From: Alistipes sp.
GTDB lineage: Bacteria; Bacteroidota; Bacteroidia; Bacteroidales; Rikenellaceae
Assembly: GCA_022767745.1 (NCBI GenBank)
Contig: JALENN010000010.1
Span: 124,001-188,000, forward strand
Length of the DNA: 64,000 bases
Direction: 5' to 3'
The notes beneath the pieces are model-generated. The model saw only the letters and a program-made list of their open reading frames with translations. It was not told where the DNA came from and ran no database searches. The position numbers were made by a program, and so were the translations under genes. Positions within the stretch are counted from its first letter, which is position 1, and every line of letters begins with the position of its first letter. Positions 7,799 to 16,882 of this stretch are shown one piece after another.

Positions 7799-9181
7799 CT
7801 ACTCTTCGGGCGCAAACATGGGGTCCCACGCCGGCAGGAGTATGGGCTCCTGGTCGAGCATGCGCAGCACGTCCTCAGGGACATACTTGCGCTCCACCAC
7901 CACGCGGAACATGTATTCGTCGAACCACTCGTCCGTCATGATCAGACATCCCTGATATCCCGACGACGTACCCCAGCTGTTCTCCACCATCCACTTGCGC
8001 GGAGCGCCCTTTTCGTCGAGGTCGACAGCGATCAGGGTCATGGCATGCGACGAACCGCTGGCATAGGTCTGTATGCGCTCGCGCTTGTCCATGGGGAAGG
8101 TGGTGCCGAACAGCGACGCGTAGTCCATGTTGGCAACGTCGAGCGTACCCTTCGAGCGGTCGAGGAACTTGCCCACGTCGCACGAGAAGTACATCGCCGT
8201 ATTGTCCTTTATCGAGGCTATGGCCATCTCCTTCACCCGCTCGATCGGCAGGTTGACGTAGAGCCAGTTCTCGCCGTCGTAGACATGGCGGTCGTACTCT
8301 ATCTCATACACCTTGCCGTACTCGCGAGAGGGGTCGTTCATCACCATCACGTAGTTCTTCTCGAGATCCTCGCCGATGTACTCGTCGTAGAAGCTCTTGG
8401 GCGTATAACGGCGCGTCTCGACGGGATTGCCATCCTTGTCGCAGCGCGTCCACTCGAACTCGGTGGGAGGCACGCCGAGACACTCGACCAGTATGCGGTA
8501 GATTTCGGTGAGCATCTCCACCTTGCGGCCGGCCGCCTGCGAGGGCTTCATACCGCGCAGCTCGAGACCGAACTCGCGCAACTTGAGCGAGAGGATCATC
8601 GACATCTGCCCCGTGTTGTTGCTCTGGTATGTCTCGGGCATGGCCGCCTTGGGCACCACGCCATACTTCATTATGAGGTTCGACACGCCCGTGAACTGGC
8701 CGCCGTCACCTATCGGGTGCTGGAAGAGCCACGTCACCTTGCGGTCCTCCATCGGCTCGTCGCGCGTATCGATCACCGCCTGCAGGAAGAGGTTCGACTT
8801 CTCCAGCAGGTCGTAGAACGAACAGTAGTTCTGCGAGAACTCGAACGACGGCAGGTCGTACTTGTCGATCATCTTGGCACGCAGCACGTTCAATCCCGTA
8901 AAGAGCCAGCAGCGGCCCGACGACTTCTGGTCGGTTATGCCGCGCGTCGTGACACGGTTCGAGAAGTGGGTGTCGCACATGGCCAGGTTCTCGGAATTGA
9001 TCGCCAGCGTAGCTATCGATGTCGATGCCAGGGCGTTTTTCACCGCCTTCTGCTCGGGCGTGGCGCTGTATCCCTGGCGTATCTTCTCCATCATGGCATC
9101 GCTTATTCCTCCGCCGTCGGTCTGCGCCATGGCGCCCGTGGCACCCAGGGCGAAACAAAGGTAAATCAAGGTTTTCTTCAT
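7799..9181 (-). CDS. C1-family aminopeptidase (bleomycin hydrolase / PepC type), secreted
   Basis: 460 residues. The papain-fold catalytic residues are all visible: Cys in DQKSSGRCWLFTGLN, His in SGSSHAMTLIAVDLDEKG and Asn in WMVENSWGTSSGYQG. These contexts and the length fit the C1B bleomycin hydrolase/PepC family, hexameric aminopeptidases. Unlike the cytosolic bacterial enzymes it has a signal peptide, MKKTLIYLCFALGATGAMAQ, so it should act in the periplasm, consistent with peptide use by an asaccharolytic or mixed feeder. I chose the start with the signal peptide over an ATG nine codons earlier. It lies 46 nt after an acetyltransferase gene on the same strand and may be co-transcribed. 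Confidence 0.9.
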   Translation of the reverse strand: MKKTLIYLCFALGATGAMAQTDGGGISDAMMEKIRQGYSATPEQKAVKNALASTSIATLAINSENLAMCDTHFSNRVTTRGITDQKSSGRCWLFTGLNVLRAKMIDKYDLPSFEFSQNYCSFYDLLEKSNLFLQAVIDTRDEPMEDRKVTWLFQHPIGDGGQFTGVSNLIMKYGVVPKAAMPETYQSNNTGQMSMILSLKLREFGLELRGMKPSQAAGRKVEMLTEIYRILVECLGVPPTEFEWTRCDKDGNPVETRRYTPKSFYDEYIGEDLEKNYVMVMNDPSREYGKVYEIEYDRHVYDGENWLYVNLPIERVKEMAIASIKDNTAMYFSCDVGKFLDRSKGTLDVANMDYASLFGTTFPMDKRERIQTYASGSSHAMTLIAVDLDEKGAPRKWMVENSWGTSSGYQGCLIMTDEWFDEYMFRVVVERKYVPEDVLRMLDQEPILLPAWDPMFAPEE

Positions 9182-9227
9182 GGTTAAGTATGGTTTTTCA
9201 TTAAACAATCCGTTCTGTCGCGAGCCG

Positions 9228-9731
9228 TCAGCCGTCCTGCAGCGGTTTTTCGAATGCCAGACGGCGGCTCTCGATGGTCACGTCGCCGCAATAGGTGAAC
9301 CCCGCCTTGCGTATAACGCCCTGCATGGGGATATTGTCGGGATGCGTGTCTATGCGTATGCTGTCCACCCGCGCACGCACATACTCCTCGGTGCGACGCA
9401 TGAACTCCGTGGCGCAACCGCTCCCCAGACGCCCCTCGGCCACACACAGCCGGTGCACCACGGCGTATGGCCCTGCGGTGAGCCACCTCCCGTCCCGAAT
9501 GTGGTCATAGGCGGGCTCTCCCGTGAATATCACGGCACCGTAGGCCGCAATCCCGTCTTCATCGCGCAATGCCATGCCCACGCCTGCCACGACGTCGGCC
9601 TCGATGCTCTCGCGGCACGAATAGCCGCGCTGCCACTGGTCCACGCCACGGTCGCGCAGTCGGCGTTTCGCCGCCTCGACAATGCGCATGACGCTGTCGA
9701 TATCCTCCTCGATTATTCTTCCGTATTCCAT
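9228..9731 (-). CDS. GNAT family N-acetyltransferase
   Basis: 167 residues with a GNAT fold. AYDHIRDGRWLTAGPYAVVHRLCVAE covers the central strand, GSGCATEFMRR is the acetyl-CoA pyrophosphate loop, and IRIDTHPDNIPMQGVIRKAG is the typical C-terminal motif. The substrate is unknown. I used the ATG at 9731 because a perfect -7 box lies at 9778-9785; the longer ATG at 9791 would fall upstream of that promoter. Confidence 0.8.
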   Translation of the reverse strand: MEYGRIIEEDIDSVMRIVEAAKRRLRDRGVDQWQRGYSCRESIEADVVAGVGMALRDEDGIAAYGAVIFTGEPAYDHIRDGRWLTAGPYAVVHRLCVAEGRLGSGCATEFMRRTEEYVRARVDSIRIDTHPDNIPMQGVIRKAGFTYCGDVTIESRRLAFEKPLQDG

Positions 9732-9777
9732 AATGATTGTATTCGTCACGCCGGCGACACCCGCCGCCGTGATCACA

Positions 9778-9785
9778 CAAAGATA
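9778..9785 (-). promoter_or_regulatory. -7 box for the GNAT (and peptidase) transcript
   Basis: Perfect TATCTTTG on the minus strand. It gives a 5' UTR of about 40 nt and decides the GNAT start codon. Confidence 0.6.
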
Positions 9786-9844
9786 ACGCATTGTGCCGAA
9801 TAAAAAAACAGGGAGAGGACGTTTTCACGACCTCTCCCGTCGGG

Positions 9845-9915
9845 TTGAGCTACCGAGATTCGAACTCAGAATAACAGAACCAAAATCTGCTGTGTTACCA
9901 TTACACCATAGCTCA
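9845..9915 (-). tRNA. tRNA-Gln (anticodon TTG)
   Basis: Acceptor stem TGAGCTA/TAGCTCA, D arm with AATGGTAA loop, anticodon stem CAGA/TCTG around a TTTTGGT loop (anticodon TTG), and T arm containing GTTCGAATC. Discriminator A; CCA is not encoded. It stands alone. Confidence 0.95.
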
Positions 9916-10032
9916 ATCAAGCGCTCGTAAGCGCCACAAAAGTAATGCAAAAAAATCAATAGTCAAAATTTCGGCCCCAATATTCGGCCACGCGCCGCAG
10001 CCTGCGACATCCGGCACGGGATCACCGCCCCG

Positions 10033-10407
10033 CTACCCGAGCTTCGCGAGGAAACGCTCGCGGTCGACGATAAAACGCACGTGGCGTCCCTCGCCTATCG
10101 TACCCTTATCGTCCCACGCCCGCACCTCGAACGTGAGCTTGCGGCCGTCGATCTCCGTCAGCACGGCCGACGCCGTCACCTCGGCCCCTACGGGCGAAGC
10201 CTTGACGTGCGAGACCGACATCTCGACGCCTACCGTCGAGACGCCCGGCTCCAACACGCCGGCCACGGCATTCATGGCGGCATTCTCCATCAGCGCCACC
10301 ATCGCCGGCGTAGCAAATACCTGCATATCGCCCGAGCCCATCGTTGCGGCCACATTCTCCGCCGACACTACGGTGCGGCTCTCACTTTTCAAACCTTTCT
10401 CAACCAT
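10033..10407 (-). CDS. Hotdog-fold thioesterase, FlK-like family
   Basis: 124 residues. The segment FATPAMVALMENAAM carries Thr and Glu in the spacing of FlK-type thioesterases, and VEMSVSHVKASPVGAEV is the strand after the helix with the conserved His. Relatives hydrolyse short acyl-CoAs; most are uncharacterised, and the fluoroacetyl-CoA activity of FlK itself should not be assumed. I prefer the ATG (MVEKGLKSE) to a TTG 11 codons upstream, because the -7 box at 10453-10460 would leave the TTG start almost without a leader. Confidence 0.75.
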   Translation of the reverse strand: MVEKGLKSESRTVVSAENVAATMGSGDMQVFATPAMVALMENAAMNAVAGVLEPGVSTVGVEMSVSHVKASPVGAEVTASAVLTEIDGRKLTFEVRAWDDKGTIGEGRHVRFIVDRERFLAKLG

Positions 10408-10452
10408 ATCTGTAACTGTTTTTATATCTATATTCGGCAAACATTACCGACG

Positions 10453-10460
10453 CAAAAATA
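10453..10460 (-). promoter_or_regulatory. -7 box of the thioesterase gene
   Basis: Perfect TATTTTTG on the minus strand, about 45 nt upstream of the chosen ATG. Confidence 0.5.
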
Positions 10461-10503
10461 GTTTTTTTCGGCGGATTGGCCCACCGTTTCCCGCAAGAAT
10501 GGT

Positions 10504-10511
10504 TAATTTTG
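10504..10511 (+). promoter_or_regulatory. -7 box of the DUF4294 gene
   Basis: Perfect TAATTTTG 34 nt upstream of the ATG. No -33 TTTG at standard spacing. Confidence 0.5.
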
Positions 10512-10545
10512 TATCCGTAGCGCACCATCGCGCCGCACCGTAGAC

Positions 10546-11127
10546 ATGCGCCGCATAATAGTCATAACCATTCTGTTCATGGCCCTTGCCGAGTGCGCCC
10601 CGGCCCAATATCTCGGCAAAGGCTACTGGGACGTATACTGGGACCGCGACAAGGCTACGGGCGACTCGATCGTGCACTTCCAGCTGCTGCCGGTACATGT
10701 TTTCGACCGCGGCATCGACCGCCGCCGCTACCTGAAGATGATACGCGCCGTACGCAAGGTCTACCCCCTGGCCAAGAAGGCGCGCGAGGAGATGGCCGCC
10801 CTCGAGGCCGAGCTCTGCTCGCTGCCCACCATACAGGCGCAGAAGGAGTTCACCAAGGAGGTCGAGAAGCGCCTCAAGAAGACCTACACACCCGTACTCT
10901 ACGACATGACCCGCTACGAGGGACGCATCCTGCTCAAACTAATCGACCGCGAAACCGAATACACCGCATACCAGATAATAAAGGATTTCCGCAGCGGTTT
11001 CGTGGCGGGTTTCTGGCAAGGCATAGCCCGCATCTTCGGCAACAACCTCAAAACCGAATACGACGGCGAGGGCGACGACCGCATGCTCGAACAGATCGTC
11101 GTCTACTACGAAGCAGGGCTCCTCTAA
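10546..11127 (+). CDS. DUF4294 family exported protein
   Basis: 193 residues with an N-terminal signal peptide (MRRIIVITILFMALAECAPAQ). The body matches the DUF4294 family common in Bacteroidota: YLKMIRAVRKVYPLAKKARE, a Lys/Glu-rich helical middle, then LKLIDRETEYTAYQIIKDFR and GFWQGIARIFGNNLKTEYD. No catalytic motif is recognisable and the function is unknown. It is divergent from the thioesterase and convergent with the GH127 gene. Confidence 0.75.
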   Translation: MRRIIVITILFMALAECAPAQYLGKGYWDVYWDRDKATGDSIVHFQLLPVHVFDRGIDRRRYLKMIRAVRKVYPLAKKAREEMAALEAELCSLPTIQAQKEFTKEVEKRLKKTYTPVLYDMTRYEGRILLKLIDRETEYTAYQIIKDFRSGFVAGFWQGIARIFGNNLKTEYDGEGDDRMLEQIVVYYEAGLL

Positions 11128-11194
11128 CACAACGCAGGCGGGACGCCCCTTGTCGGAGCGCCCCGCCTGATGTTCATCCCGTCGGCCGACGGCG

Positions 11195-13696
11195 TCAGTT
11201 TACCTCCACCTCCAGTATTCCCACGGCGGCATCGCGGCGCGGCACCATCTTCAGCCGCAGGGCGTCGGCCGTCACCCGCTCGTCGGGATGCACCATGTTG
11301 AACTGGTCGCGCTCCACGCCGAAGCGGTCGGTCGTATAGGGACGGAACTCGTGCCACTCACCCTGCGAACGGTACTCCATCGACCACGACACGGGCAACT
11401 GCACGCCACCGCCGTCGTCGTACCAATATACGGCCACGCTCTCCACGTCGGTCGGCCCGGCCAGCGTCAGCTCGACCCACTGCTCCTTGCCGCACTCGGG
11501 CCAGCTCGTCCAGCGCGGGATCGACGTATCGAAAGAGTTGTCGGGCAATTCGCCGTCGGCCACGGCATAGACATCGTCGTTGGAATAAGTGAACGATGCC
11601 GCCACACCCGACACGTTGCTTGCGAAACGGAACGCCGACTCGCGCGCCGTAGCCTCCGAGCGGGCGAACCACACGTTCATGGCCTCGTCGCCGCGGTTGT
11701 CCCATGCATAATAAGGTATCAGCGTAAGCTCCGCATCGCACGCGCCTTCGCCGTCCACAGCGCGGGCCGCGACCTTCGCCACGGCAATCCCCTTCAGCAC
11801 GCCGTCGGCCGCACGATAGACCGAATCGGCCTCGATCTTTCGGCCCTCTACGAAATACTCGTTCACAGGGAATTCATTGTCGGCCGTCTCGGCGCAATAT
11901 ACCAGAGGGCCGCGCGTGATACAGCGACGGTCGCGATCGTCCTCCACGCGCTCGTCGGCCACGCTGCTGCGCACGGGCATCGGCAGGCTGAGCCGCACCT
12001 TGTCGCCCGCATGCCACTCGCGACGCACGGAAATGAATCCGCGCACGGCATGCGCACGCACGCGGCGGCCGTCTACACTGACCTCGGCGCGGACATCCAC
12101 GCCGTCGTCATAACGGTAAAGTTCGCCCGGCACGAAGCCCTCGCCCGTGCACCATGTCGGCACGCGCAGCCACAGCGTGAATTCCGCCCCGTCCACGTCG
12201 GGCGCAACCTCTATCTCGACATCCCCCTCAAAAGGATACTCCGTACGCTGCTTCAGCGCCACCTTGCCGCACGCCAGGTCGAGCGTCGTAGAGCAGCCGG
12301 CATAGAGGGCGCAGAATATCTCGTCGTCGGTCTGCGAGTATATCATGCCCGGCACCTGCGGGATAAGACGCGCCAGATTCGACGGGCAGCATGCCGTACC
12401 GAACCACGGCGAGCGTCCGCGATGCCCCTGGTTGAAGGCCTTGCGGCCGTCGGCCTCCAGCGGGTTGACATAGAAGAAACGGTCGCCCGCAAGGTTCACC
12501 CCCGCCAGCACGTTGTTGTACAACGCCACCTCGGCCACATCGACATAGCGGGCGTCGCGCTCCATAAGGAACAGACGGTAGTTGAACAGCACGTTGCCCA
12601 CACCGGCACACGTCTCGTCGTAGGTGTTCTTGTTCGGAAGCACATAGTCGGGACCGAAACCCTCGATGCCGGGCACGGCGCCCAGGCCGCCCGTGATGTG
12701 CATCTTGCGGTCCACGATGTCGTGCCATATCGACTCCAAGGCGGGACGCAGCGTCGAATCCCCCGTCAGGGCGCCCACGTCGGCCATGCCCGAATAGAGA
12801 TACGTGGCGCGCACGGCATGTCCCACGGCGGTGCGCTGCTCGCGCACGGGCGCATGCTGCTGCGCATAGTCGGAAGCCATCACGCCCTCGCCGTCGGGGC
12901 GGTAGGTCACTCCGCGTATGTCGATGAAACGCCGTGACATGTCGAGATAGAGCGAGTCGCCCGTCACGCGGAACATACGCACCAGCGCCAGTTCGATCTC
13001 CTCATGCCCCGGCGCCTGGTTGACGGGCTTGCCGCCGTTGTAGGCGGGGTCGCCCTCAAAGAAGACATGGTTTATGTGGCGGGCGCTCTTCTCCGCGGCA
13101 TCGAGCCACTTGCGCTTGCCCGTAGCCTGGTAGTATGCCACGGCCGCCTCGTACATGTGCCCCATGTTGTAGAGCTCGTGGCTGTGCACCACCCACGAAT
13201 AGGGCTTGTCGCCCGTGCCGCCGTCGAAGCCGTTCACCATAGCCGTGCCCGTTATGTGGGGCTCGTAGAGATATCCGTCGGGAGCCTGCGCCGCCACTAT
13301 GATGTCGATAATCTCGTCCATGCGCCGCTCCAGTTCGGGGTCGGGCTCCACGGTCAGCAGGTAGGCCGCACCCTCCATCACCTTGAACAGGTCCGACGCC
13401 ACATACCGCGGCAGCGGCAGCAGCGGCTCGCTTCTGTCGCCCCGCAGATAGGCGCCCGTGCGCCGCAGGTTCTCAACCGCAGGTTCCGTCTTGCCAAGGG
13501 CAAAGGGGACAAGGGTGTGTTTCTGGGTCTTTAGGCGCGGCAGCCAGAAATCGTCCTCGAGCGACACCTGCTGGAAAGGTATCGGCTGCAGAGCCCCGCC
13601 CTGCACGGCATCGGCCTCACCGCCGCAGCGGCACAGCGCCGCACCGCCCGCAAGAGCCAGGGCAGCAGCGCACATGAATCGTAAACTTCTATTCAT
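11195..13696 (-). CDS. GH127 family glycoside hydrolase (beta-L-arabinofuranosidase type), lipoprotein
   Basis: 833 residues. An (alpha/alpha)6-barrel GH127 (DUF1680) domain fills roughly residues 40-650. YDETCAGVGN supplies the Glu and Cys, and GTACCPSNLARL the Cys pair, known in GH127 as zinc ligands and the cysteine nucleophile. A C-terminal beta-sandwich, possibly carbohydrate-binding, follows. The N-terminus MNRSLRFMCAAALALAGGAA leads to a lipobox-like Cys, so it is probably anchored in the outer membrane or periplasm. Family members release beta-L-arabinofuranose from plant glycans. No susC/susD pair or other arabinan enzyme is adjacent. The start is set by the signal peptide and by a full -33/-7 promoter. 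Confidence 0.85.
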   Translation of the reverse strand: MNRSLRFMCAAALALAGGAALCRCGGEADAVQGGALQPIPFQQVSLEDDFWLPRLKTQKHTLVPFALGKTEPAVENLRRTGAYLRGDRSEPLLPLPRYVASDLFKVMEGAAYLLTVEPDPELERRMDEIIDIIVAAQAPDGYLYEPHITGTAMVNGFDGGTGDKPYSWVVHSHELYNMGHMYEAAVAYYQATGKRKWLDAAEKSARHINHVFFEGDPAYNGGKPVNQAPGHEEIELALVRMFRVTGDSLYLDMSRRFIDIRGVTYRPDGEGVMASDYAQQHAPVREQRTAVGHAVRATYLYSGMADVGALTGDSTLRPALESIWHDIVDRKMHITGGLGAVPGIEGFGPDYVLPNKNTYDETCAGVGNVLFNYRLFLMERDARYVDVAEVALYNNVLAGVNLAGDRFFYVNPLEADGRKAFNQGHRGRSPWFGTACCPSNLARLIPQVPGMIYSQTDDEIFCALYAGCSTTLDLACGKVALKQRTEYPFEGDVEIEVAPDVDGAEFTLWLRVPTWCTGEGFVPGELYRYDDGVDVRAEVSVDGRRVRAHAVRGFISVRREWHAGDKVRLSLPMPVRSSVADERVEDDRDRRCITRGPLVYCAETADNEFPVNEYFVEGRKIEADSVYRAADGVLKGIAVAKVAARAVDGEGACDAELTLIPYYAWDNRGDEAMNVWFARSEATARESAFRFASNVSGVAASFTYSNDDVYAVADGELPDNSFDTSIPRWTSWPECGKEQWVELTLAGPTDVESVAVYWYDDGGGVQLPVSWSMEYRSQGEWHEFRPYTTDRFGVERDQFNMVHPDERVTADALRLKMVPRRDAAVGILEVEVN

Positions 13697-13753
13697 AAAG
13701 GAATTGATACAGGTTAGCATAAGCCACGGGCCGCCGAAGCGCCCGAGTCCACA

Positions 13754-13785
13754 CAAAGATACCTCATACGCGCCAAAATAACAAA
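13754..13785 (-). promoter_or_regulatory. -33/-7 promoter of the GH127 gene
   Basis: Minus strand TTTG (13782-13785), 20-nt spacer, TATCTTTG (13754-13761): an exact match to the Bacteroidota consensus. Confidence 0.8.
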
Positions 13786-13897
13786 TTCCGCACCGCCGGC
13801 AAGGCATTTACACCATCGGGCCACCTCGCCACACGGCAGTATTATCACCAATATGTTTCCGAAAATATCACATCTGCCGACTGTAATGGCCACAATT

Positions 13898-13928
13898 TTT
13901 GATACATCGCTTTTTTATAATATCTTTG
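13898..13928 (+). promoter_or_regulatory. -33/-7 promoter of the outer-membrane barrel gene
   Basis: TTTG (13898-13901), 19-nt spacer, TATCTTTG (13921-13928), 33 nt before the ATG. Exact consensus match. Confidence 0.8.
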
Positions 13929-13961
13929 CGCAGTTTTCAATAACGCCCCGAAACTATTGGC

Positions 13962-15224
13962 ATGAGAAACATTCTTATCGTTGCATTATTGCTTCTCTCG
14001 ACCGTGGCTGCCCACGCAGGCACTCCGCACGACGGCGTCAAGACCCGTACGAAGACCGCGCATCGCGATATCATGGCGCAAAAACTCGCCCGCACGACAC
14101 TGCTTCCCGCCGACACGCTGGCGGATATCGCAGCCGACACGCTCACGGCGGCGGCCGACTCCATCGCCGGCAAGAAGAAGCGCACCAGCTACTGGCACCG
14201 CCTCTTCAAGGGCAACGAGGACCACACCTTCGACAAGCGCTTCGACGTCAGCTTCATACTCTCGCCATCGTACACGCGCGAGGCGAGCTTCGGCATCGGC
14301 GGCCTGGCATCGGGACTCTACCGTCTCGACCGCACCGACTCGCTCATGAAGCCCTCCGACGTCAACATCATGGGCAACATATCGCTCTCGGGACTCTACG
14401 TCATAGCCGTCGGCGGCAACAACTACTTCAAGGGCAACCGCTCGCGCCTGTCGTATGAGATAGCGTTCGCCAACCAGCCGCTCAAGTTCTGGGGTGTAGA
14501 CTACGCCTCGTGCGCCGACAACCCCGCCATCGACTACACGCGCCGCAAGGTGATGGTCGACATACAATACCTCTACCGCATGGTCGACCGCCTGCTGCTG
14601 GGCGTGCGCAGCGAGATATCGTACTGCAACATCATCAAGATCGACGACATCTCCTACCTGCAGGGACAGAACCTGTCATACACCTTCACCGGCATAGGCC
14701 TCTCGCTGCAATACGACAGCCGCGACTTCATACCCAACCCGCAGAAGGGTATCTACGCCATGGCCGAGGTGACGCTCTTCCCGAGTTTTCTCGGAACCTA
14801 CAACTGTACGCTGGCCCGCACCACCGCCATATTCGACACCTACAACAGAGTATGGGAGGGCGGTATCCTCGCCACCGACATTTACGGCCGCTTCAACGGC
14901 AAGAATACGCCGTGGATCCTGCGCGAGCAGCTCGGCGGCAGCACCCGCATGCGCGGCTACTACGCGGGACGATATATCGACAACAACATCATATCGTGCC
15001 AGGTCGAACTGCGCCAACGCATCTACAAGCGTATCGGAGGAACGGTATGGGGAGGTTGCGGAACGGTATTCCCCAGCTTCCGCGAGTTCAACTGGCGCAA
15101 CATACTGCCCACCTACGGCGTGGGCCTGCGCTGGGAGTTCAAGCACCGCGTGAACGTGCGCATCGACTACGGCTTCGGCAAACACACCAGCGGCTTCATA
15201 TTCAACGTCAACGAGGCGTTCTGA
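13962..15224 (+). CDS. Omp85/BamA-like outer-membrane beta-barrel protein without POTRA domains
   Basis: 420 residues. Signal peptide MRNILIVALLLLSTVAAHAG, a short linker, then a beta-barrel. The barrel shows GLSLQYDSRDFIPNPQKGIYA, the D-R-x-x-P-x-G signature of Omp85 barrels, and the loop ILREQLGGSTRMRGYYAGRY carrying the conserved (V/I)RG(F/Y)-like motif. It ends in Phe, as outer-membrane barrels do. There is no room for POTRA domains, so it is a short patatin-accessory or surface-antigen-type member rather than BamA itself. The role, perhaps export of a surface protein or lipid, is unknown. Monocistronic, with a consensus promoter and a strong terminator. Confidence 0.8.
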   Translation: MRNILIVALLLLSTVAAHAGTPHDGVKTRTKTAHRDIMAQKLARTTLLPADTLADIAADTLTAAADSIAGKKKRTSYWHRLFKGNEDHTFDKRFDVSFILSPSYTREASFGIGGLASGLYRLDRTDSLMKPSDVNIMGNISLSGLYVIAVGGNNYFKGNRSRLSYEIAFANQPLKFWGVDYASCADNPAIDYTRRKVMVDIQYLYRMVDRLLLGVRSEISYCNIIKIDDISYLQGQNLSYTFTGIGLSLQYDSRDFIPNPQKGIYAMAEVTLFPSFLGTYNCTLARTTAIFDTYNRVWEGGILATDIYGRFNGKNTPWILREQLGGSTRMRGYYAGRYIDNNIISCQVELRQRIYKRIGGTVWGGCGTVFPSFREFNWRNILPTYGVGLRWEFKHRVNVRIDYGFGKHTSGFIFNVNEAF

Positions 15225-15247
15225 CGCCACGGCGGCTCACGACACGA

Positions 15248-15288
15248 CATTCGCAGGACGGACTTTCCGCTCCTGCGAATGTTTTTTT
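15248..15288 (+). terminator. Terminator of the outer-membrane barrel gene
   Basis: Stem CATTCGCAGGA/TCCTGCGAATG (11 bp, 12-nt loop) followed by seven T. Confidence 0.9.
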
Positions 15289-15339
15289 CAGCCCGACACG
15301 AGGCCCGACACGCGCGGCCGACAAATGGTGTTTTTTTAC

Positions 15340-15347
15340 TACATTTG
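15340..15347 (+). promoter_or_regulatory. -7 box immediately upstream of the MATE gene
   Basis: Perfect TACATTTG whose last base lies 9 nt before the ATG. The implied leader is only a few nucleotides, the same near-leaderless layout as lrgA. Confidence 0.55.
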
Positions 15348-15355
15348 CGGCCGCT

Positions 15356-16765
15356 ATGATATCGTTTAAGAGTTACATACCCTATTACAAGGACAATCTG
15401 CGGCTGGCTCTGCCCGTGATAATGTCGCAGGTGGGACAGATAAGCGTACAGCTGGCCGACACGGCCATGGTCGGCTGGTACGGAGGTGACGACCCCACGC
15501 CGCTGGCCGCCGTGTCGTTCGGCACGAGCGTCTTCTACATCATATTCATCACGGCCATGGGCCTGGCCTTCGGCCTCACGCCGCTGGTAGGCGAACACTT
15601 CGCCCGCGGCGACGAGCGCCACGCCTCGCACCTGCTGCTCAACGGCATCATACTCTTCGCACTGACGGGAATCATCACCTCGGGCATACTCGTGGCCGTA
15701 CGCCCCCTGATGCAGATCATGGGCAAGGCAATGATCGACTCGGGCGGCGACGCCTCGGTATCGGAGGTGATCGAAGCGGCCCTGCCCTACTACGACACGC
15801 TCATATGGGGCATGATTCCCGTGATCATATTCTGCACCTTCAAGCAGTTCCTCGAGGGCATAGGCAACACGCGCATCGCAATGGTGGTGATCATCACCTG
15901 CAACCTGATAAACATAGCGCTGAACTGGATACTCATCTTCGGCAAGTTCGGCATCGAGCCCATGGGCGCTGTCGGCGCCGGTCTGGCCACCATCGTGGCA
16001 CGCTGCTGCATGTGTATCATGATCGGCGGCTACGTCCTCTTCAGCCCGCGCTTCCGACACTTCATCCGCGCCTTCGACCGTGCGGCCATACGCCTGCGCA
16101 CGATGTGGGAGATACTTAAAGTAGGCATTCCGATAGGGTTCCACATGTTCATGGAATCCAGCGCATTCGTCGTCGCCAACATCCTCGTGCTGTCGTTCGG
16201 CGCCCACGCCATCAGCGCCTACCAGATATGCACCAACATGATGCAGGTAACGTTCATGATAGTCATCGCCATAGGGTCAGCCAACACCATCCTCTGCTCG
16301 CACATCTTCGGGCGCGGCGACTTCCACCGCCTGCGCCGCACGGTATATTCGGCCTACCACCTCGGACTGCTGTGGTGCGTCACGGCCGCCATAGGGTTCG
16401 TTGCCTTCCGATATACCATACCGTCGTTCTTCTCGACCAACAGCCAGGTCATACAGATCACCGGCACGCTGCTCATATACATCGCCCTGTTCCAGATACC
16501 CGACTGCCTGCAGGCTCTCTCGATAAGCGCACTGCGCGGACTGCAGGACGTACGCGTAATCATACCCATAGTATTCGTGTCGTATGTGGTGATCAACATC
16601 CCCGCCGGCTATCTCTTCGCATTCCGCTTCGGATTCGGCGCCAAGGGGCTTATCATGGGACTCATCGCAGGCCTTACGTGCAGCGCCATACTCACTATAC
16701 GGCGACTGCAGCGCGACATGTCGTCGGCCGAAAAGCGCATTGCGGCCGGCACCACCGAGCCGTAA
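15356..16765 (+). CDS. MATE family efflux transporter
   Basis: 469 residues with about 12 predicted membrane helices in two homologous halves. The first half holds LALPVIMSQVGQISVQLADT, FGLTPLVGEHFARGDE and FKQFLEGIGNTRIAM. The second half holds FGAHAISAYQICTNMMQV and DCLQALSISALRGLQDVR. These are NorM/DinF-like MATE features: proton- or sodium-driven export of cationic drugs and metabolites across the inner membrane. The substrate is unknown. The ATG follows the -7 box so closely that the transcript may be leaderless. Confidence 0.9.
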   Translation: MISFKSYIPYYKDNLRLALPVIMSQVGQISVQLADTAMVGWYGGDDPTPLAAVSFGTSVFYIIFITAMGLAFGLTPLVGEHFARGDERHASHLLLNGIILFALTGIITSGILVAVRPLMQIMGKAMIDSGGDASVSEVIEAALPYYDTLIWGMIPVIIFCTFKQFLEGIGNTRIAMVVIITCNLINIALNWILIFGKFGIEPMGAVGAGLATIVARCCMCIMIGGYVLFSPRFRHFIRAFDRAAIRLRTMWEILKVGIPIGFHMFMESSAFVVANILVLSFGAHAISAYQICTNMMQVTFMIVIAIGSANTILCSHIFGRGDFHRLRRTVYSAYHLGLLWCVTAAIGFVAFRYTIPSFFSTNSQVIQITGTLLIYIALFQIPDCLQALSISALRGLQDVRVIIPIVFVSYVVINIPAGYLFAFRFGFGAKGLIMGLIAGLTCSAILTIRRLQRDMSSAEKRIAAGTTEP

Positions 16766-16838
16766 CCCCGCCGAAAACGCACGCGCCACAGGCGGCGGAA
16801 CACACGCCCGAAGCAAAGAGGTGCGCAGCATGGCCCGT

Positions 16839-16858
16839 ATATGAAATATTTTTCATAT
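16839..16858. repeat. AT-rich palindrome upstream of ricT
   Basis: Perfect 8-bp arms ATATGAAA/TTTCATAT around TATT, ending 24 nt before the ricT ATG and just upstream of a near-consensus -7 box AATTTTTG (16868-16875). Could be an operator or simply promoter AT-richness. Confidence 0.35.
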
Positions 16859-16882
16859 ATTTACACAAATTTTTGCATACAG

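Noticed and set aside
7613..9187. A 524-codon open frame on the plus strand
   Set aside because: Antisense to the C1 peptidase, whose Cys, His and Asn motifs are intact.
11288..12937. A 549-codon open frame on the plus strand
   Set aside because: Antisense shadow of the GH127 gene.
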